Assembly: GCA_963762615.1 (NCBI GenBank) | Contig: CAVXLG010000020.1 | Span: forward strand, 434,001 to 498,000 | Length of the DNA: 64,000 nucleotides | Direction of reading: 5' to 3' | Source of the DNA: PALSA-505 sp963762615 | Lineage (GTDB): Bacteria; Actinomycetota; Actinomycetes; Streptosporangiales; Streptosporangiaceae | Shown: positions 20,482 to 31,628 of the stretch, one piece after another | Numbering within the stretch: the first letter of the stretch is position 1 | How the letters are laid out: every line of letters starts with the position of its first letter | The notes under the pieces: model-generated | What the model was told of the DNA's origin: nothing | The model's input: the letters and a program-made list of their open reading frames with translations, nothing else | Databases searched by the model: none | Translations under genes and position numbers: made by a program

Positions 20482-21843
20482 GTGACCAGGACACAGGGCG
20501 GGCAGCAGCCGGGCAGCCTGTTCGACGCGGCCGAGGAAGAGGCCGCCCACGCCGTCGCGCCGCTGGCTGTCCGGATGCGGCCGCGCACCCTCGACGAGGT
20601 GATCGGCCAGCGGCACCTGACCGGCGCGGGCACCCTGCTGCGCAAGCTCGCCGACCACGACGCCCCGATGTCGCTGCTGCTGTGGGGCCCGCCGGGCACG
20701 GGCAAGACCACGCTCGCGCACGTCGTGAGCCTGACCACCAGCCGGGACTTCGTCGAGCTTTCGGCGGTGACGGCCGGCGTCAAGGACGTGCGGGCCGCCA
20801 TCGACGCCGCCCGGCGCAAGCTCGGCCTCACCGGTACCCAGACCCTGCTGTTCATCGACGAGGTGCACAGGTTCAACAAGGCACAGCAGGACGCGCTGCT
20901 GCCGGCGGTGGAGAACCGGTGGGTGTCGTTCATCGGGGCCACCACGGAGAATCCCTTCTTCTCCGTGGTCGGGCCGCTGCTGTCCCGGTCGCTGCTGCTC
21001 ACGCTGGAACCGCTGAGCGAGGAGGACATGGGGGCCGTGATCGATCGCGCCCTGTCCGACGAGCGCGGCCTGGCAGGCGCGGTGACCCTCGACGCCGCCG
21101 CCCGCGAGCACCTGGTGCGGCTGGCCGGCGGCGACGCGCGGCGCGCGCTGACCTACCTGGAGGCGGCCGCGCTGGGCCTGCCCGGCGGCGGCGTCATCGA
21201 CGTCGGGACGGTGGAGCGGGCGGTGGACCGCGCCGCCGTCCGCTACGACCGGGACGGCGACCAGCACTACGACGTGATCAGCGCGTTCATCAAGAGCATC
21301 AGGGGCAGCGATGCCGATGCCGCGCTGCACTACCTGGCCCGGATGATCGAGGCGGGCGAGGACCCGAGGTTCATCGCCCGCCGGCTGATCGTGCACGCGA
21401 GCGAGGACATCGGGCTGGCCGACCCGACCGCGCTGCAGGCGGCGGTGGCGGCCGCGCAGGCGGTCGAGTTCGTCGGGCTGCCGGAGGCCAGGATCAACCT
21501 TGCCCAGGCGGTCATCCACCTGTCGCTCGCGCCCAAGTCCAACGCGGTGATCAAGGCCATCGGGGCGGCTGACGCCGACGTGAAGGCCGGCCTGGCCGGC
21601 CCGGTACCCGCGCACCTGCGGGACGCGCACTACCGCGGCGCGGACAGGATCGGCCACGGCCGCGGATACGAGTACCCGCACGATTATGAGGGCGGGATCG
21701 TCGGGCAGGCCTATGCGCCCGATGACATCGCCGGGCGCCGCTACTACCAGCCCACCCAGCATGGCGCCGAAGCCCGTTACGCCGAACGCGCGGAGCGGAT
21801 CCGCGCCGCCCTCGGCCAGCCCGGACGGCCCGGCGGCTCCTGA
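20482..21843 (+). CDS. rarA: Replication-associated recombination ATPase RarA (MgsA)
   Basis: AAA+ clamp-loader-like ATPase that acts at stalled replication forks. The 453-residue protein has RPRTLDEVIGQRHLTG, Walker A GPPGTGKTTLAH at about 73, Walker B LLFIDEVHRFNKAQQDALLP, sensor GATTENPFFSV and the C-terminal tetramerisation domain (GYEYPHDYEGGIVGQAY). GTG start; the 92-base gap before it has two copies of GGGGTAA(A)TGTC. In mycobacteria and streptomycetes it also lies in this neighbourhood. Confidence 0.95.
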   Translation: MTRTQGGQQPGSLFDAAEEEAAHAVAPLAVRMRPRTLDEVIGQRHLTGAGTLLRKLADHDAPMSLLLWGPPGTGKTTLAHVVSLTTSRDFVELSAVTAGVKDVRAAIDAARRKLGLTGTQTLLFIDEVHRFNKAQQDALLPAVENRWVSFIGATTENPFFSVVGPLLSRSLLLTLEPLSEEDMGAVIDRALSDERGLAGAVTLDAAAREHLVRLAGGDARRALTYLEAAALGLPGGGVIDVGTVERAVDRAAVRYDRDGDQHYDVISAFIKSIRGSDADAALHYLARMIEAGEDPRFIARRLIVHASEDIGLADPTALQAAVAAAQAVEFVGLPEARINLAQAVIHLSLAPKSNAVIKAIGAADADVKAGLAGPVPAHLRDAHYRGADRIGHGRGYEYPHDYEGGIVGQAYAPDDIAGRRYYQPTQHGAEARYAERAERIRAALGQPGRPGGS

Positions 21844-21861
21844 CCGGCGCTCGGCCAGCTC

Positions 21862-21966
21862 CGAGTCGCCCGGCGGCTCCTGACCGGGCTGCCGCTCGAG
21901 TCGCCCGGCGGCTCCTGACCGGGCTGCCGCTCGAGTCGCCCGGCGGCTCCTGACCGGGCTGCCGCT
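21862..21966 (+). repeat. Three perfect 35-base tandem repeats after rarA
   Basis: Copies at 21862-21896, 21897-21931 and 21932-21966 are identical. Each contains CCCGGCGGCTCCTGACCGG, which is also the sequence around the rarA stop codon (about 21828-21846), so the block looks like a multiplied copy of the rarA 3' end. Contiguous with no spacers, hence not CRISPR. It occupies much of the gap before the DUF948 gene. Confidence 0.95.
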
Positions 21967-22077
21967 TCGCGTCGGCTGCCCGCATTTCACCCGGACTCGA
22001 AAGCTCGGCCCTTCGGCGACCAGCCGATGGTCGCCTTGCGTACGCGGTAGGGTCAGGCGGGTGAAGGAGCAGGCGCG

Positions 22078-22695
22078 TTGAACCCGGGACAGCTGGCAGC
22101 GCTGATAGCCGCGGCGTTCTTCGCCGTGGGCGTGTGCGTGGCCGCCTACGTCCTGCTCAAGCTGGCCGGCCTGCTGACCGCGGCGACCGGGTACCTGACC
22201 GGGATGCGCCAGCAGGCCGATGCGGTCATCGAGCAGGCGCACGCCGCGATCGACCGGACCAACGAGCAGCTCGACCGGACCGACGCCATCACCTCGAACA
22301 TGACCGAGGTCTCGGCCAGCGTGGCCGAGCTGACCGAGCACGTGTCCGCGCTGGCCGGCCTGGGCCGGGCCCTCGCCGTGGGGCCGGTTGGCAAGGCGTC
22401 CGCGGTCGCGTACGGCGTCCGGCACGCGGTCGGCCTGCGGCGGGCCGGCCACGGCTCCGGGGTCGGGGCGTCCGCGCCGGTACCGGCCGGCCCGCCTGCC
22501 CCTGAGCTCGGCGCGGGCCTGGCGGCCGTGGCAAGGCCGGCCCGGCGCCCGGCGCCCGGAGTCGGCGTGAGCACGGCGGCCGGGTTCGGCGCCGGTTCTC
22601 CGGCGGTGCGCCGGGCCTGGCTCCTGGCCGGGCGCGGGGCCGGCTTCGCGGCCAGGTTGCTGGCGGCGCGCGCGATGGGACGGCTGGTTCGGTGA
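22078..22695 (+). CDS. DUF948 membrane protein
   Basis: The 205-residue protein starts at TTG 22078, with AAGGAG 9 bases upstream; the upstream GTG is in a frame that stops at once. It has one N-terminal membrane helix (LAALIAAAFFAVGVCVAAYVLLKLAGLL) followed by a coiled-coil-like segment (ADAVIEQAHAAIDRTNEQLDRTDAIT) that matches the DUF948 layout, then a Gly/Ala/Pro-rich tail of about 100 residues. Function unknown. It is coupled to the next small gene by a 4-base overlap, and both precede alaS as in other actinobacteria. Confidence 0.85.
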   Translation: MNPGQLAALIAAAFFAVGVCVAAYVLLKLAGLLTAATGYLTGMRQQADAVIEQAHAAIDRTNEQLDRTDAITSNMTEVSASVAELTEHVSALAGLGRALAVGPVGKASAVAYGVRHAVGLRRAGHGSGVGASAPVPAGPPAPELGAGLAAVARPARRPAPGVGVSTAAGFGAGSPAVRRAWLLAGRGAGFAARLLAARAMGRLVR

Positions 22696-23000
22696 TTCGC
22701 CGGCTATTCTGGCTGCTCGCCGGGGCGGGGCTGGGCATTTCGGGTTATCGGCGGGCGAGCCGGGCGCTGCGCGGATTGGCCGGGTCATCCCGTCCCCGGG
22801 CCCGCCGCAGGCACGGGCTGGCCGGGTTCGCTCGCGACGTTCGGGACGGCATGGACCTTTACGCCGAGCAGCAACGGCTCAATATCGAGCGGCGCCGGGT
22901 TCCCGAAGGCCATACCCTCGGATTGCAGCAGGTGACCGCGGCAAGCGCGGGCTACGAGTCCAGCCGCAACGGCTCGTCCGCACCGCCCGCGCGGCACTAG
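22692..23000 (+). CDS. Small membrane protein of the DUF6167 type
   Basis: A 102-residue protein with an N-terminal hydrophobic stretch (IRRLFWLLAGAGLGISGY), a basic middle and the motif FARDVRDGMDLYAEQQRLN. The position between a DUF948 gene and alaS and the overall pattern match the actinobacterial DUF6167 family. Function unknown. GTG start overlaps the previous stop (GTGA). Confidence 0.8.
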   Translation: MIRRLFWLLAGAGLGISGYRRASRALRGLAGSSRPRARRRHGLAGFARDVRDGMDLYAEQQRLNIERRRVPEGHTLGLQQVTAASAGYESSRNGSSAPPARH

Positions 23001-23027
23001 AACCCACGACCCGAAGGACGGCCGCTG

Positions 23028-25757
<2,730 letters not shown>

Positions 25758-25761
25758 GACC

Positions 25762-26286
25762 GTGCTGTCGCCAGAAAGCCGCCTGGGTGAGACCTGCTCG
25801 CCAGAAGCTGCTCAGTTGCCGGTGAGGAAGGGCGTGCGGCTCGCCATCGACGTGGGAACGGCGCGGATCGGCGTGGCCCGGTGCGACCCCGGCGGCTCCC
25901 TGGCCAGCCCGCTGACCACGGTCACCCGCGGCAAGGGCGACGTGGCCAGGCTCGCTGAGCTCGCCGAGGCCAATGAGGCGATCGAGGTGATCGTCGGCCT
26001 GCCCACGACGCTGTCCGGCCGGGAGGGCAGGGCGGCGCTCGACGCCCGGGCCTTCGCCCGGAGGCTGGCCGGCCGGCTGGTGCCGGTTCCCGTCCGGCTG
26101 CTGGACGAGCGCTTCACCACGGTGACGGCCCACGACGCGCTGCGGATGGCCGGCCAGGACTCGAAGGCCAGGCGGTCAGTGGTGGACCAGGCCGCCGCCG
26201 CGGTTCTGCTGCAGGCGGCGCTGGACGCCGAACGGTCTACTGGCCGGCCCGCCGGGGAGCCGGCCGGCACCGGAGCACGCGAGTGA
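25762..26286 (+). CDS. ruvX: Holliday junction resolvase-like protein RuvX (YqgF)
   Basis: RNase H-fold nuclease family implicated in pre-16S rRNA maturation and recombination. The product is 174 residues from GTG 25762, four bases past the alaS stop; a TTG at 25744 and a GTG at 25822 are alternatives. Motifs: RLAIDVGTARIGVARCDP (first Asp), VIVGLPTTLSGREG and LLDERFTTVTA with the Glu, then DQAAAAVLLQAALD with the last Asp. Overlaps mltG by 4 bases. The alaS-ruvX-mltG-aroE order is conserved in actinobacteria. Confidence 0.93.
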   Translation: MLSPESRLGETCSPEAAQLPVRKGVRLAIDVGTARIGVARCDPGGSLASPLTTVTRGKGDVARLAELAEANEAIEVIVGLPTTLSGREGRAALDARAFARRLAGRLVPVPVRLLDERFTTVTAHDALRMAGQDSKARRSVVDQAAAAVLLQAALDAERSTGRPAGEPAGTGARE

Positions 26287-28835
26287 CCGGGCGCAGGCGC
26301 CGGACCGGGGACGAGTTTGCCGGTGAGCGTCCCTGGCCGGCCGGCGAACAGCCCGGCGGTTCCTGGCCGCAGGACGCCAGCGGCGCGGATCGCTCGTGGC
26401 CGCCGGGGCAGCCAGGACCCGAATACGACACCAGCCGCTCCAGCCCGCCTGGCGCGTCACGGCGCGGCAGGCATTCGGCTCCGCCCGGGTCCGCCGCGGG
26501 CCCCTACCCCACCCCGGCCCGCCCAGAACACGCCGTCCCGCCACCCGCCGGGCCGCCGGATCGCGGCCCGTTGCCGCCCCTGCCCAGGCAGCCGGGCCGA
26601 CCCGGGCCGCCGGACGGGCAGTACGGCGAGCCGGCTGACCGCTATCGGATGCCGCGCGGGGGGTACCCGGCTGATTCACCGCAGTTTCGGGCTGACGCAT
26701 CCCCGTATCCGGGCAGGGCAACCGGGCATCCCGCCTCCGGTGACCGGTACGCCGGACCGGGTGACGGATACTCGGGGTCCACCGGCCGGCGCGACGGATC
26801 GGGTGACGGGTACCCCGCGTCCGGCGGCCGGTACGACGGATCGGGTGACGGGTACCCCGCGTCCGGTGGCCGGCGCGACGGATCGGGTGACGGGTACCCC
26901 GAATCCGGTGGCCGGTACGCCGGATCGGGTGACGGGTACCCGGGGTCCGGTGGTCGGCGCGACGGATCGGGCCACGCGTACCCCGGAACCGGTGACCGGT
27001 ACGCCGGATCGGGTGACGGGTACCCCGGAACCGGTGGCCGGTACCCCGGATCTGGTGGCCGGTACCCCGGATCGGGCGACGGGTATCCGGGATCCGGCGA
27101 CCGGTACGCCGGACCGGGTGGCGGGTACCCGGAATCCGGTGGCCGGTATGCCGGATCCGGTGACGGGCACCCGGGATCTGCTGACCGGTACCCGGACGGC
27201 CGCGGATCACTTCCCGGCCGTGGCGCATACCCGGGATCGCAAGACCGCCCCCCCGCACCCCGAGACCAGTCCCCCCAGTCCCGGGGTACCCACCCGGGAG
27301 CCGGGGACCGGCGGCCCGACCCTGGAGAGGGGTACCTGCCGTCTCCTGCACAGCGGGCTGAGCCCGCCCGTTCGTACCCGCCGACCCGGGATCCGTCCTC
27401 CCCCCGGGTCCAGGACGAGTACTCCCGCGGCCGGGACGAGCATCCCGCTACCCGGGAGGAGTATCCCCGCGCCCGGGACGGGCGTCCCGGGGGCGGCGGT
27501 GGATACCCTCCGCCGGAGGAGCGCGACGAGGCAGCCGGAGGTGCGGGCTTCTTCGCCGGGCTGGATGAAGGCCGGAGCGCCCCTGGTGGTTCCGCGTCCC
27601 GCGGTGGTTCCGCGTCCCGCCGTGGTTCCGCGTCCCGCGGCGGTTCCGGTGCCCGGAAGGACTACCGCGGCCAAGAGGACCACGACGCCCGGGGGGAGTA
27701 CGACCGCGACCCCGCGGGCGGCCGTGGCGGCCGGGATTCCGGGTTTGACCGCGATGATCAGCCGGTCCAGCCCAGGCGCCGACGCCGTGGCCGCTGGGCC
27801 GCCCTCATCGCGGTGCTCGGCGTCCTGGCCATCCTCATCCCGCTGGGCATCGGCGGGTTCTACGCCTACCGGGCCATCAACAGCCATTTCTTTCCGGCGG
27901 ACTACTCCGGTAACGGGACCGGGGAAGTCGTCGCGCAGATCCGGCCGGGGGATTCGGCAACCGAGGTCGGGGACCGGCTGTTCGCGCTCGGCGTGGTAGC
28001 CAGCGTCCGGGCCTTCGTGAACGCCGCCGAGCACAGTCAGCGGGCCAGCGCGCTCCAGCCGGGTTTCTACCGGCTGCACAAGCAGATGAACGCCACCCTG
28101 GCGTTCGACCTGCTGCTCAAGCCGTCGTCGCGGGTGCAGCTCAAGGTCACCATCCCGGAGGGCTGGCGCGAATCGCAGATCGTAGCCGCGCTCGGCCACA
28201 GTTCCGGCATCCCGGTCGGCGACTACAAGAAGGCGCTGCGGCACACCGGCGCGCTCGGCCTGCCGTCCTACGCGCACGGCAATCCCGAGGGATACCTGTT
28301 CCCCGCCACCTACGAGATCCAGCCGGGCATGACCGCGACCGGCGTGCTCCAGGCCATGGTGAAGGCGTTTGACCAGGAGGCGGCCAGCGTGGGCCTGACC
28401 CAGGCGGCCGCCCGGGGGCACATCACCCCGGCGCAGGCCATCGTGATCGGCAGCCTGGCGCAGGCCGAGGGCGGCAAGGACTCCGACTTCCCCAAGATCG
28501 CCCGGGTGATCTACAACCGGCTGGCGGACGGCATGCCGCTCGAGCTGGACAGCACGGTGATGTATGCCCTGCACACGTACGGGATCCAAGCTTCGGACCA
28601 GCAGCTGACCGTCCGGTCGCCGTACAACACCTACCGGTACAAGGGCCTGCCGCCCGGACCCATCGACAGCCCCGGGGACGCGGCCATCCGCGCCGCGCTG
28701 CATCCTGCCCGGGGCAACTGGCTGTACTTCGTCACGGTGAACCCGAAGACGAAGCAGACCGTCTTCACTTCGAGCGTGTCGCAGTTCAACCAGCTCAAGG
28801 CCGAACTGCAGAGAAACCTGGGGCAGGGAGGCTGA
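26283..28835 (+). CDS. mltG: Endolytic transglycosylase MltG with a very long repetitive N-terminus
   Basis: Cleaves nascent peptidoglycan glycan strands at the membrane. The 850-residue protein has about 500 cytosolic residues of Gly/Pro/Arg/Asp-rich sequence, one membrane helix (WAALIAVLGVLAILIPLGIGG, about 505-525) and the YceG/MltG domain with TIPEGWRESQIVAALG and the catalytic Glu in IGSLAQAEGGKDSDFPKIAR. Within the N-terminus a 14-residue unit of the form YPxSGGRYxGSGDG recurs about ten times. The frame is open throughout. E. coli MltG has only a short cytosolic head, so the extension is unusual in length. Confidence 0.93.
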   Translation: MTGRRRRTGDEFAGERPWPAGEQPGGSWPQDASGADRSWPPGQPGPEYDTSRSSPPGASRRGRHSAPPGSAAGPYPTPARPEHAVPPPAGPPDRGPLPPLPRQPGRPGPPDGQYGEPADRYRMPRGGYPADSPQFRADASPYPGRATGHPASGDRYAGPGDGYSGSTGRRDGSGDGYPASGGRYDGSGDGYPASGGRRDGSGDGYPESGGRYAGSGDGYPGSGGRRDGSGHAYPGTGDRYAGSGDGYPGTGGRYPGSGGRYPGSGDGYPGSGDRYAGPGGGYPESGGRYAGSGDGHPGSADRYPDGRGSLPGRGAYPGSQDRPPAPRDQSPQSRGTHPGAGDRRPDPGEGYLPSPAQRAEPARSYPPTRDPSSPRVQDEYSRGRDEHPATREEYPRARDGRPGGGGGYPPPEERDEAAGGAGFFAGLDEGRSAPGGSASRGGSASRRGSASRGGSGARKDYRGQEDHDARGEYDRDPAGGRGGRDSGFDRDDQPVQPRRRRRGRWAALIAVLGVLAILIPLGIGGFYAYRAINSHFFPADYSGNGTGEVVAQIRPGDSATEVGDRLFALGVVASVRAFVNAAEHSQRASALQPGFYRLHKQMNATLAFDLLLKPSSRVQLKVTIPEGWRESQIVAALGHSSGIPVGDYKKALRHTGALGLPSYAHGNPEGYLFPATYEIQPGMTATGVLQAMVKAFDQEAASVGLTQAAARGHITPAQAIVIGSLAQAEGGKDSDFPKIARVIYNRLADGMPLELDSTVMYALHTYGIQASDQQLTVRSPYNTYRYKGLPPGPIDSPGDAAIRAALHPARGNWLYFVTVNPKTKQTVFTSSVSQFNQLKAELQRNLGQGG
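26736..27206 (+). repeat. 42-base tandem repeat inside mltG
   Basis: About ten to eleven copies of a 42-base unit, each containing GGATCGGGTGACGGGTACCC or a close variant and a GGTGGCCGGTAC-like half, encode the Tyr/Gly/Ser/Asp repeat. The unit is a multiple of three and the frame is preserved although many bases vary, which suggests the peptide pattern is kept. Between about 27207 and 27500 the pattern degrades into Pro/Arg-rich sequence. Confidence 0.88.
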
Positions 28836-28858
28836 CGCTGCCGGCCAGGAAAGCCGCG

Positions 28859-29698
28859 GTGCTCGGCTCGCCTATCGCGCACTCGCTGTCTCCCGCGCTG
28901 CACCGCGCCGCCTATGCCGAGCTCGGCCTCGACGGCTGGTCGTACGAGGCGATCGAGTGCGACGAGGCCGGGCTGGCCGGGGTGCTGGCCCGCTGCGGCC
29001 CGCCGTGGGCCGGGCTGTCACTCACCATGCCGCTCAAGCGGGCGGTGCTGCCGCTGCTCGATCGCATCGACCCGGTGGCGGCCGCGACGGGCGCCGCGAA
29101 CACCGTGGTGTTCCGGGCCGGCGCCAGGCACGGGTACAACACCGACGTGCCCGGCCTGGTGGCCGCGCTGGCCGCGGGCGGCCTGCGCGAGGCTCCGGCG
29201 GACGCGCTGATCCTGGGCGCCGGAGCCACCGCCTGCTCCGCGCTGGCCGCGCTGGCCGACCTTGGCCTGCGGGAGGCGACCGCAGCCGTCCGGGATCCGG
29301 CCCGGGCGGCCGGCCTGCGGGCGGCGGCCGCGCGGCTCGGGGTGAACGTCGGGCTGCGCCCGTTCGGAACGGACACGCCGAACGGAGCCGAGCTGCTCAT
29401 CTCCACGGTCCCGGCCGGGGCGGCCGATTTTCTCGCCGAACGGTTCCGGCGGCTCGCTCACCCGCCCCCGATCATCATGGACGTGGTGTACGAGCCGTGG
29501 CCCACCCCGCTGGCGGCCGCGGCGAGTCAGGCGGGATCGGTCGTGATAGGCGGATTCGAGCTGCTGCTGCACCAGGCGGCGCGGCAGGTCGAGCTGATGA
29601 CCGGCAGGCCGGCACCGGTGCGGGCGATGCGCGACGCCGGCCTGGCCGAGCTGGCCCGCAGGGCGGCGCGCGGCCAGCGGGGGCCGGACCGGCGGTGA
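28859..29698 (+). CDS. aroE: Shikimate dehydrogenase
   Basis: Reduces 3-dehydroshikimate to shikimate with NADPH. Motifs: LGSPIAHSLSPALHRAAYAE, the catalytic Lys in LTMPLKRAVL, NTDVPGL and the nucleotide-binding ALILGAGATACSALAAL. The first standard start is GTG 28859, which cuts off the first beta strand. An in-frame CTG at 28838, with GGGAGG six bases upstream (28826-28831), would give PARKAAVLGSPIAHS, matching relatives, and may be the true start or a misread ATG/GTG. It follows mltG as in other actinobacteria, but aroC, aroK and aroB do not follow here. Confidence 0.93.
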   Translation: MLGSPIAHSLSPALHRAAYAELGLDGWSYEAIECDEAGLAGVLARCGPPWAGLSLTMPLKRAVLPLLDRIDPVAAATGAANTVVFRAGARHGYNTDVPGLVAALAAGGLREAPADALILGAGATACSALAALADLGLREATAAVRDPARAAGLRAAAARLGVNVGLRPFGTDTPNGAELLISTVPAGAADFLAERFRRLAHPPPIIMDVVYEPWPTPLAAAASQAGSVVIGGFELLLHQAARQVELMTGRPAPVRAMRDAGLAELARRAARGQRGPDRR

Positions 29699-30105
29699 GG
29701 GCACGGTAAGCTGGCGGGGAATAGCGCAGCAGGCCGTATTGCTGTTAGTGTTGTTCGCCGACTGCCTGGTGCTCGCGCACCGGGTTCATGCAAGCGGAGG
29801 ACCACCTCCCACCTAGCCGGTCTCACCGGGCCTCGCGGCTCGCGATCGGCGGGTCAGGCCGGACGTCCCCGACGTGATCGCGCAAGCGGCTTGCGTCGCG
29901 GGCGGCTGGCACGGCGCTCACCTGATGCCGTCACGGGCACCGGGCGGTGCCGTGCTGGTGGTTGCCCCGCGTGCAGATGCCATGCGGGGCTTTTCTCGTG
30001 GCGGGCGGATTGGCCGCCTGCCGGGGCCGCTCCGCAGGCGCGGTCGGGGAACAACCCGCCGCCGGAAGCGCCGGCGGCGGAGCACAGCAAGGCCATGGAG
30101 GTCAC
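29699..30105 (+). promoter_or_regulatory. Leader region of the infC operon
   Basis: A 407-base stretch without a gene. It can form several hairpins, including GGTGC-TCGC-GCACC at about 29770-29783 and a GGAGG...CCTCC pair at about 29796-29811, and ends in an intrinsic terminator before infC. Long leaders with attenuators are known in front of infC-rpmI-rplT, where L20 or translation itself gives feedback. I cannot assign it to a known RNA family. Confidence 0.55.
29964..29996 (+). terminator. Intrinsic terminator/attenuator in the infC leader
   Basis: GCCCCGCGTG (29964-29973) pairs with CATGCGGGGC (29981-29990) as a 10-base-pair stem with one G-U pair and a 7-base loop, followed directly by TTTTCT. 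It lies 110 bases before the infC start and downstream of any plausible leader promoter, so attenuation is more likely than termination of aroE alone, which ends 265 bases earlier. Confidence 0.8.
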
Positions 30106-30821
30106 ATCAGCGTCGAACCGCGTATCAACGAGCGCATACGCGTCCCTGAAGTCCGTCTTGTCGGCCCGAACGGTGAACAGGTAGGCATCGTTTCCGTCAA
30201 CGACGCGCTCCGGCTGGCCCAGGAGGCCGATCTCGATCTGGTCGAGGTCGCGCCGACCGCCCGGCCGCCGGTGTGCAAGCTGATGGACTACGGGAAGTTC
30301 AAGTACGAGTCCGCGCTCAAGGCCAGGGAATCGCGCAAGAACCAGGCGCAGACGGTCATCAAGGAGATCAAGCTCCGCCCCAAGATCGACCCGCACGACT
30401 ACGGCACCAAGAAGGGGCACGTGGAGCGGTTCCTCAAGCAGGGGGACAAGGTCAAGGTGACGATCATGTTCAGGGGCCGCGAGCAGTCCCGGCCGGAACT
30501 GGGGTTCCGGCTGCTGCAGCGGCTGGCCGGCGACGTCGAGGAGCTCGGCTTCGTGGAGTCGCAGCCCAAGCAGGACGGGCGCAACATGATCATGGTGATC
30601 GGTCCGCACCGGAAGAAGAGCGACGCCAAGGCCGAACGCGCCAGTGAGCGCGCGGCCCAGGCCAGCAGGCAGGTGCCCAGGCCTCGCGGCGGTTCGCCGG
30701 CCCCTCCGGGGTCGCTGGCACCGGCCAGGCCGCGGAGCCCGCCGACCGGCCCGAGGCCGCGGAGCCGGCCGAGCGGGCCGACCGGGTCGAGGCCGCCGCG
30801 TCGGCCGAGCAGGACGCTTAG
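30106..30821 (+). CDS. infC: Translation initiation factor IF-3 (ATC start, frameshift in the tail)
   Basis: IF-3 checks start codons and keeps ribosomal subunits apart. The gene starts with ATC at 30106 (AUC/AUU starts are the autoregulatory hallmark of infC), with GGAGG 5 bases upstream, giving (M)SVEPRINERIRVPEVRLVG. Both domains are intact to about residue 185 (KQDGRNMIMVIGPHRKK). After about 30660 the frame no longer looks like IF-3; the -1 frame gives the expected acidic tail and stops with TAG at 30819-30821, total 238 residues. One base seems missing between 30660 and 30715. As written the frame runs on to 31083 across rpmI. Confidence 0.92.
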
Positions 30822-30982
30822 CGGACAAGGAGCGCTGGGCCGCCGCCGCGGTGGCGGCCCGGAGCTGGCCCACGGGCCGGGCCATGCGCCCGGTGTACCG
30901 GTGCCTGAGGAGGACAGTGCCTCAGGCACGCTGAAGAGAGTCGTGCCCCGCGGCACGCTGCGAAAGGGAGGCGACGGCGAGC

Positions 30983-31177
30983 ATGCCGAAGATGAAGACG
31001 CACAGCGGTGCCCGCAAGCGGTTCCGGCTGACGGGCTCGGGAAAGGTGATGCGCCGCCGCGCCAACCGAGGTCACCTGCTTGAGCACAAGTCTTCCCGGC
31101 GGACCCGCCGGCTGGCCGGGGACATCCCCGTGGCCGCCGCCGACCTGAAGAAGACCAAGAAGCTGCTGGGAAAGTAG
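30983..31177 (+). CDS. rpmI: 50S ribosomal protein L35
   Basis: The 64-residue protein MPKMKTHSGARKRFRLTGSG... is a full-length, very basic L35 ending KKTKKLLGK. ATG start with GGGAGGCGACGGCGAGC upstream. Middle gene of infC-rpmI-rplT; L20 follows after 28 bases. Confidence 0.97.
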   Translation: MPKMKTHSGARKRFRLTGSGKVMRRRANRGHLLEHKSSRRTRRLAGDIPVAAADLKKTKKLLGK

Positions 31178-31205
31178 CCCGGCCAGGCTAACGAGGAGTC
31201 ACACT

Positions 31206-31599
31206 ATGGCACGCGTGAAGCGGGCGCTGAACGCCCACAAGAAGCGCAGGGTCGTCCTCGAGCGGGCGAGCGGCTACCGTGGCCAGCGGTCACGTCTGTA
31301 CCGCAAGGCCAAGGAGCAGATGCTCCACTCGATGACCTACTGCATACACCGGCCGCAAGGACCGCAAGGGCGCGTTCCGGCGGCTGTGGATACAGCGGAT
31401 CAACGCGGCGGCCCGGGCCAACGGGATGACGTACAACCGGTTCGTGCAAGGGCTCAAGGCCGCGGGCGTGGAGGTTGACCGGCGGATGCTGGCCGAGCTC
31501 GCGGTCGCCGACGCGCCCGCGTTCGCGGCCCTCGTCGAGGTGGCGAAGAAGGCGCTGCCCGACACCGGCGGGCAGGCCGACCAGGCGCGGGCCGCCTGA
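31206..31599 (+). CDS. rplT: 50S ribosomal protein L20, one-base frameshift
   Basis: L20 nucleates 50S assembly and often represses its own operon. The N-terminus MARVKRALNAHKKRRVVLER through EQMLHSMTY is in one frame; RKDRKGAFRRLWIQRINAAA to the stop TGA at 31597-31599 is in the +1 frame. At the junction, TAC-T-GCATAC, the T at 31341 is the extra base; removing it gives HSMTYAYTGRKDRKG with exactly the family spacing and a 130-residue protein. L20 is essential or nearly so, and both halves are well conserved, so this is most likely a sequence error. Confidence 0.9.
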
Positions 31600-31628
31600 C
31601 CGGACAGCGGGCGCGCGCTGGCGCGGGC

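Noticed and set aside
21862..21966. CRISPR-like array
   Set aside because: The 35-base units are contiguous with no unique spacers; the same holds for the arrays at 5653, 26736 and 47034.
19966..22788. 940-codon minus-strand frame over aspS, rarA and DUF948
   Set aside because: Crosses three well-conserved rightward genes and a tandem repeat; composition is low-complexity Arg/Pro/Gly.
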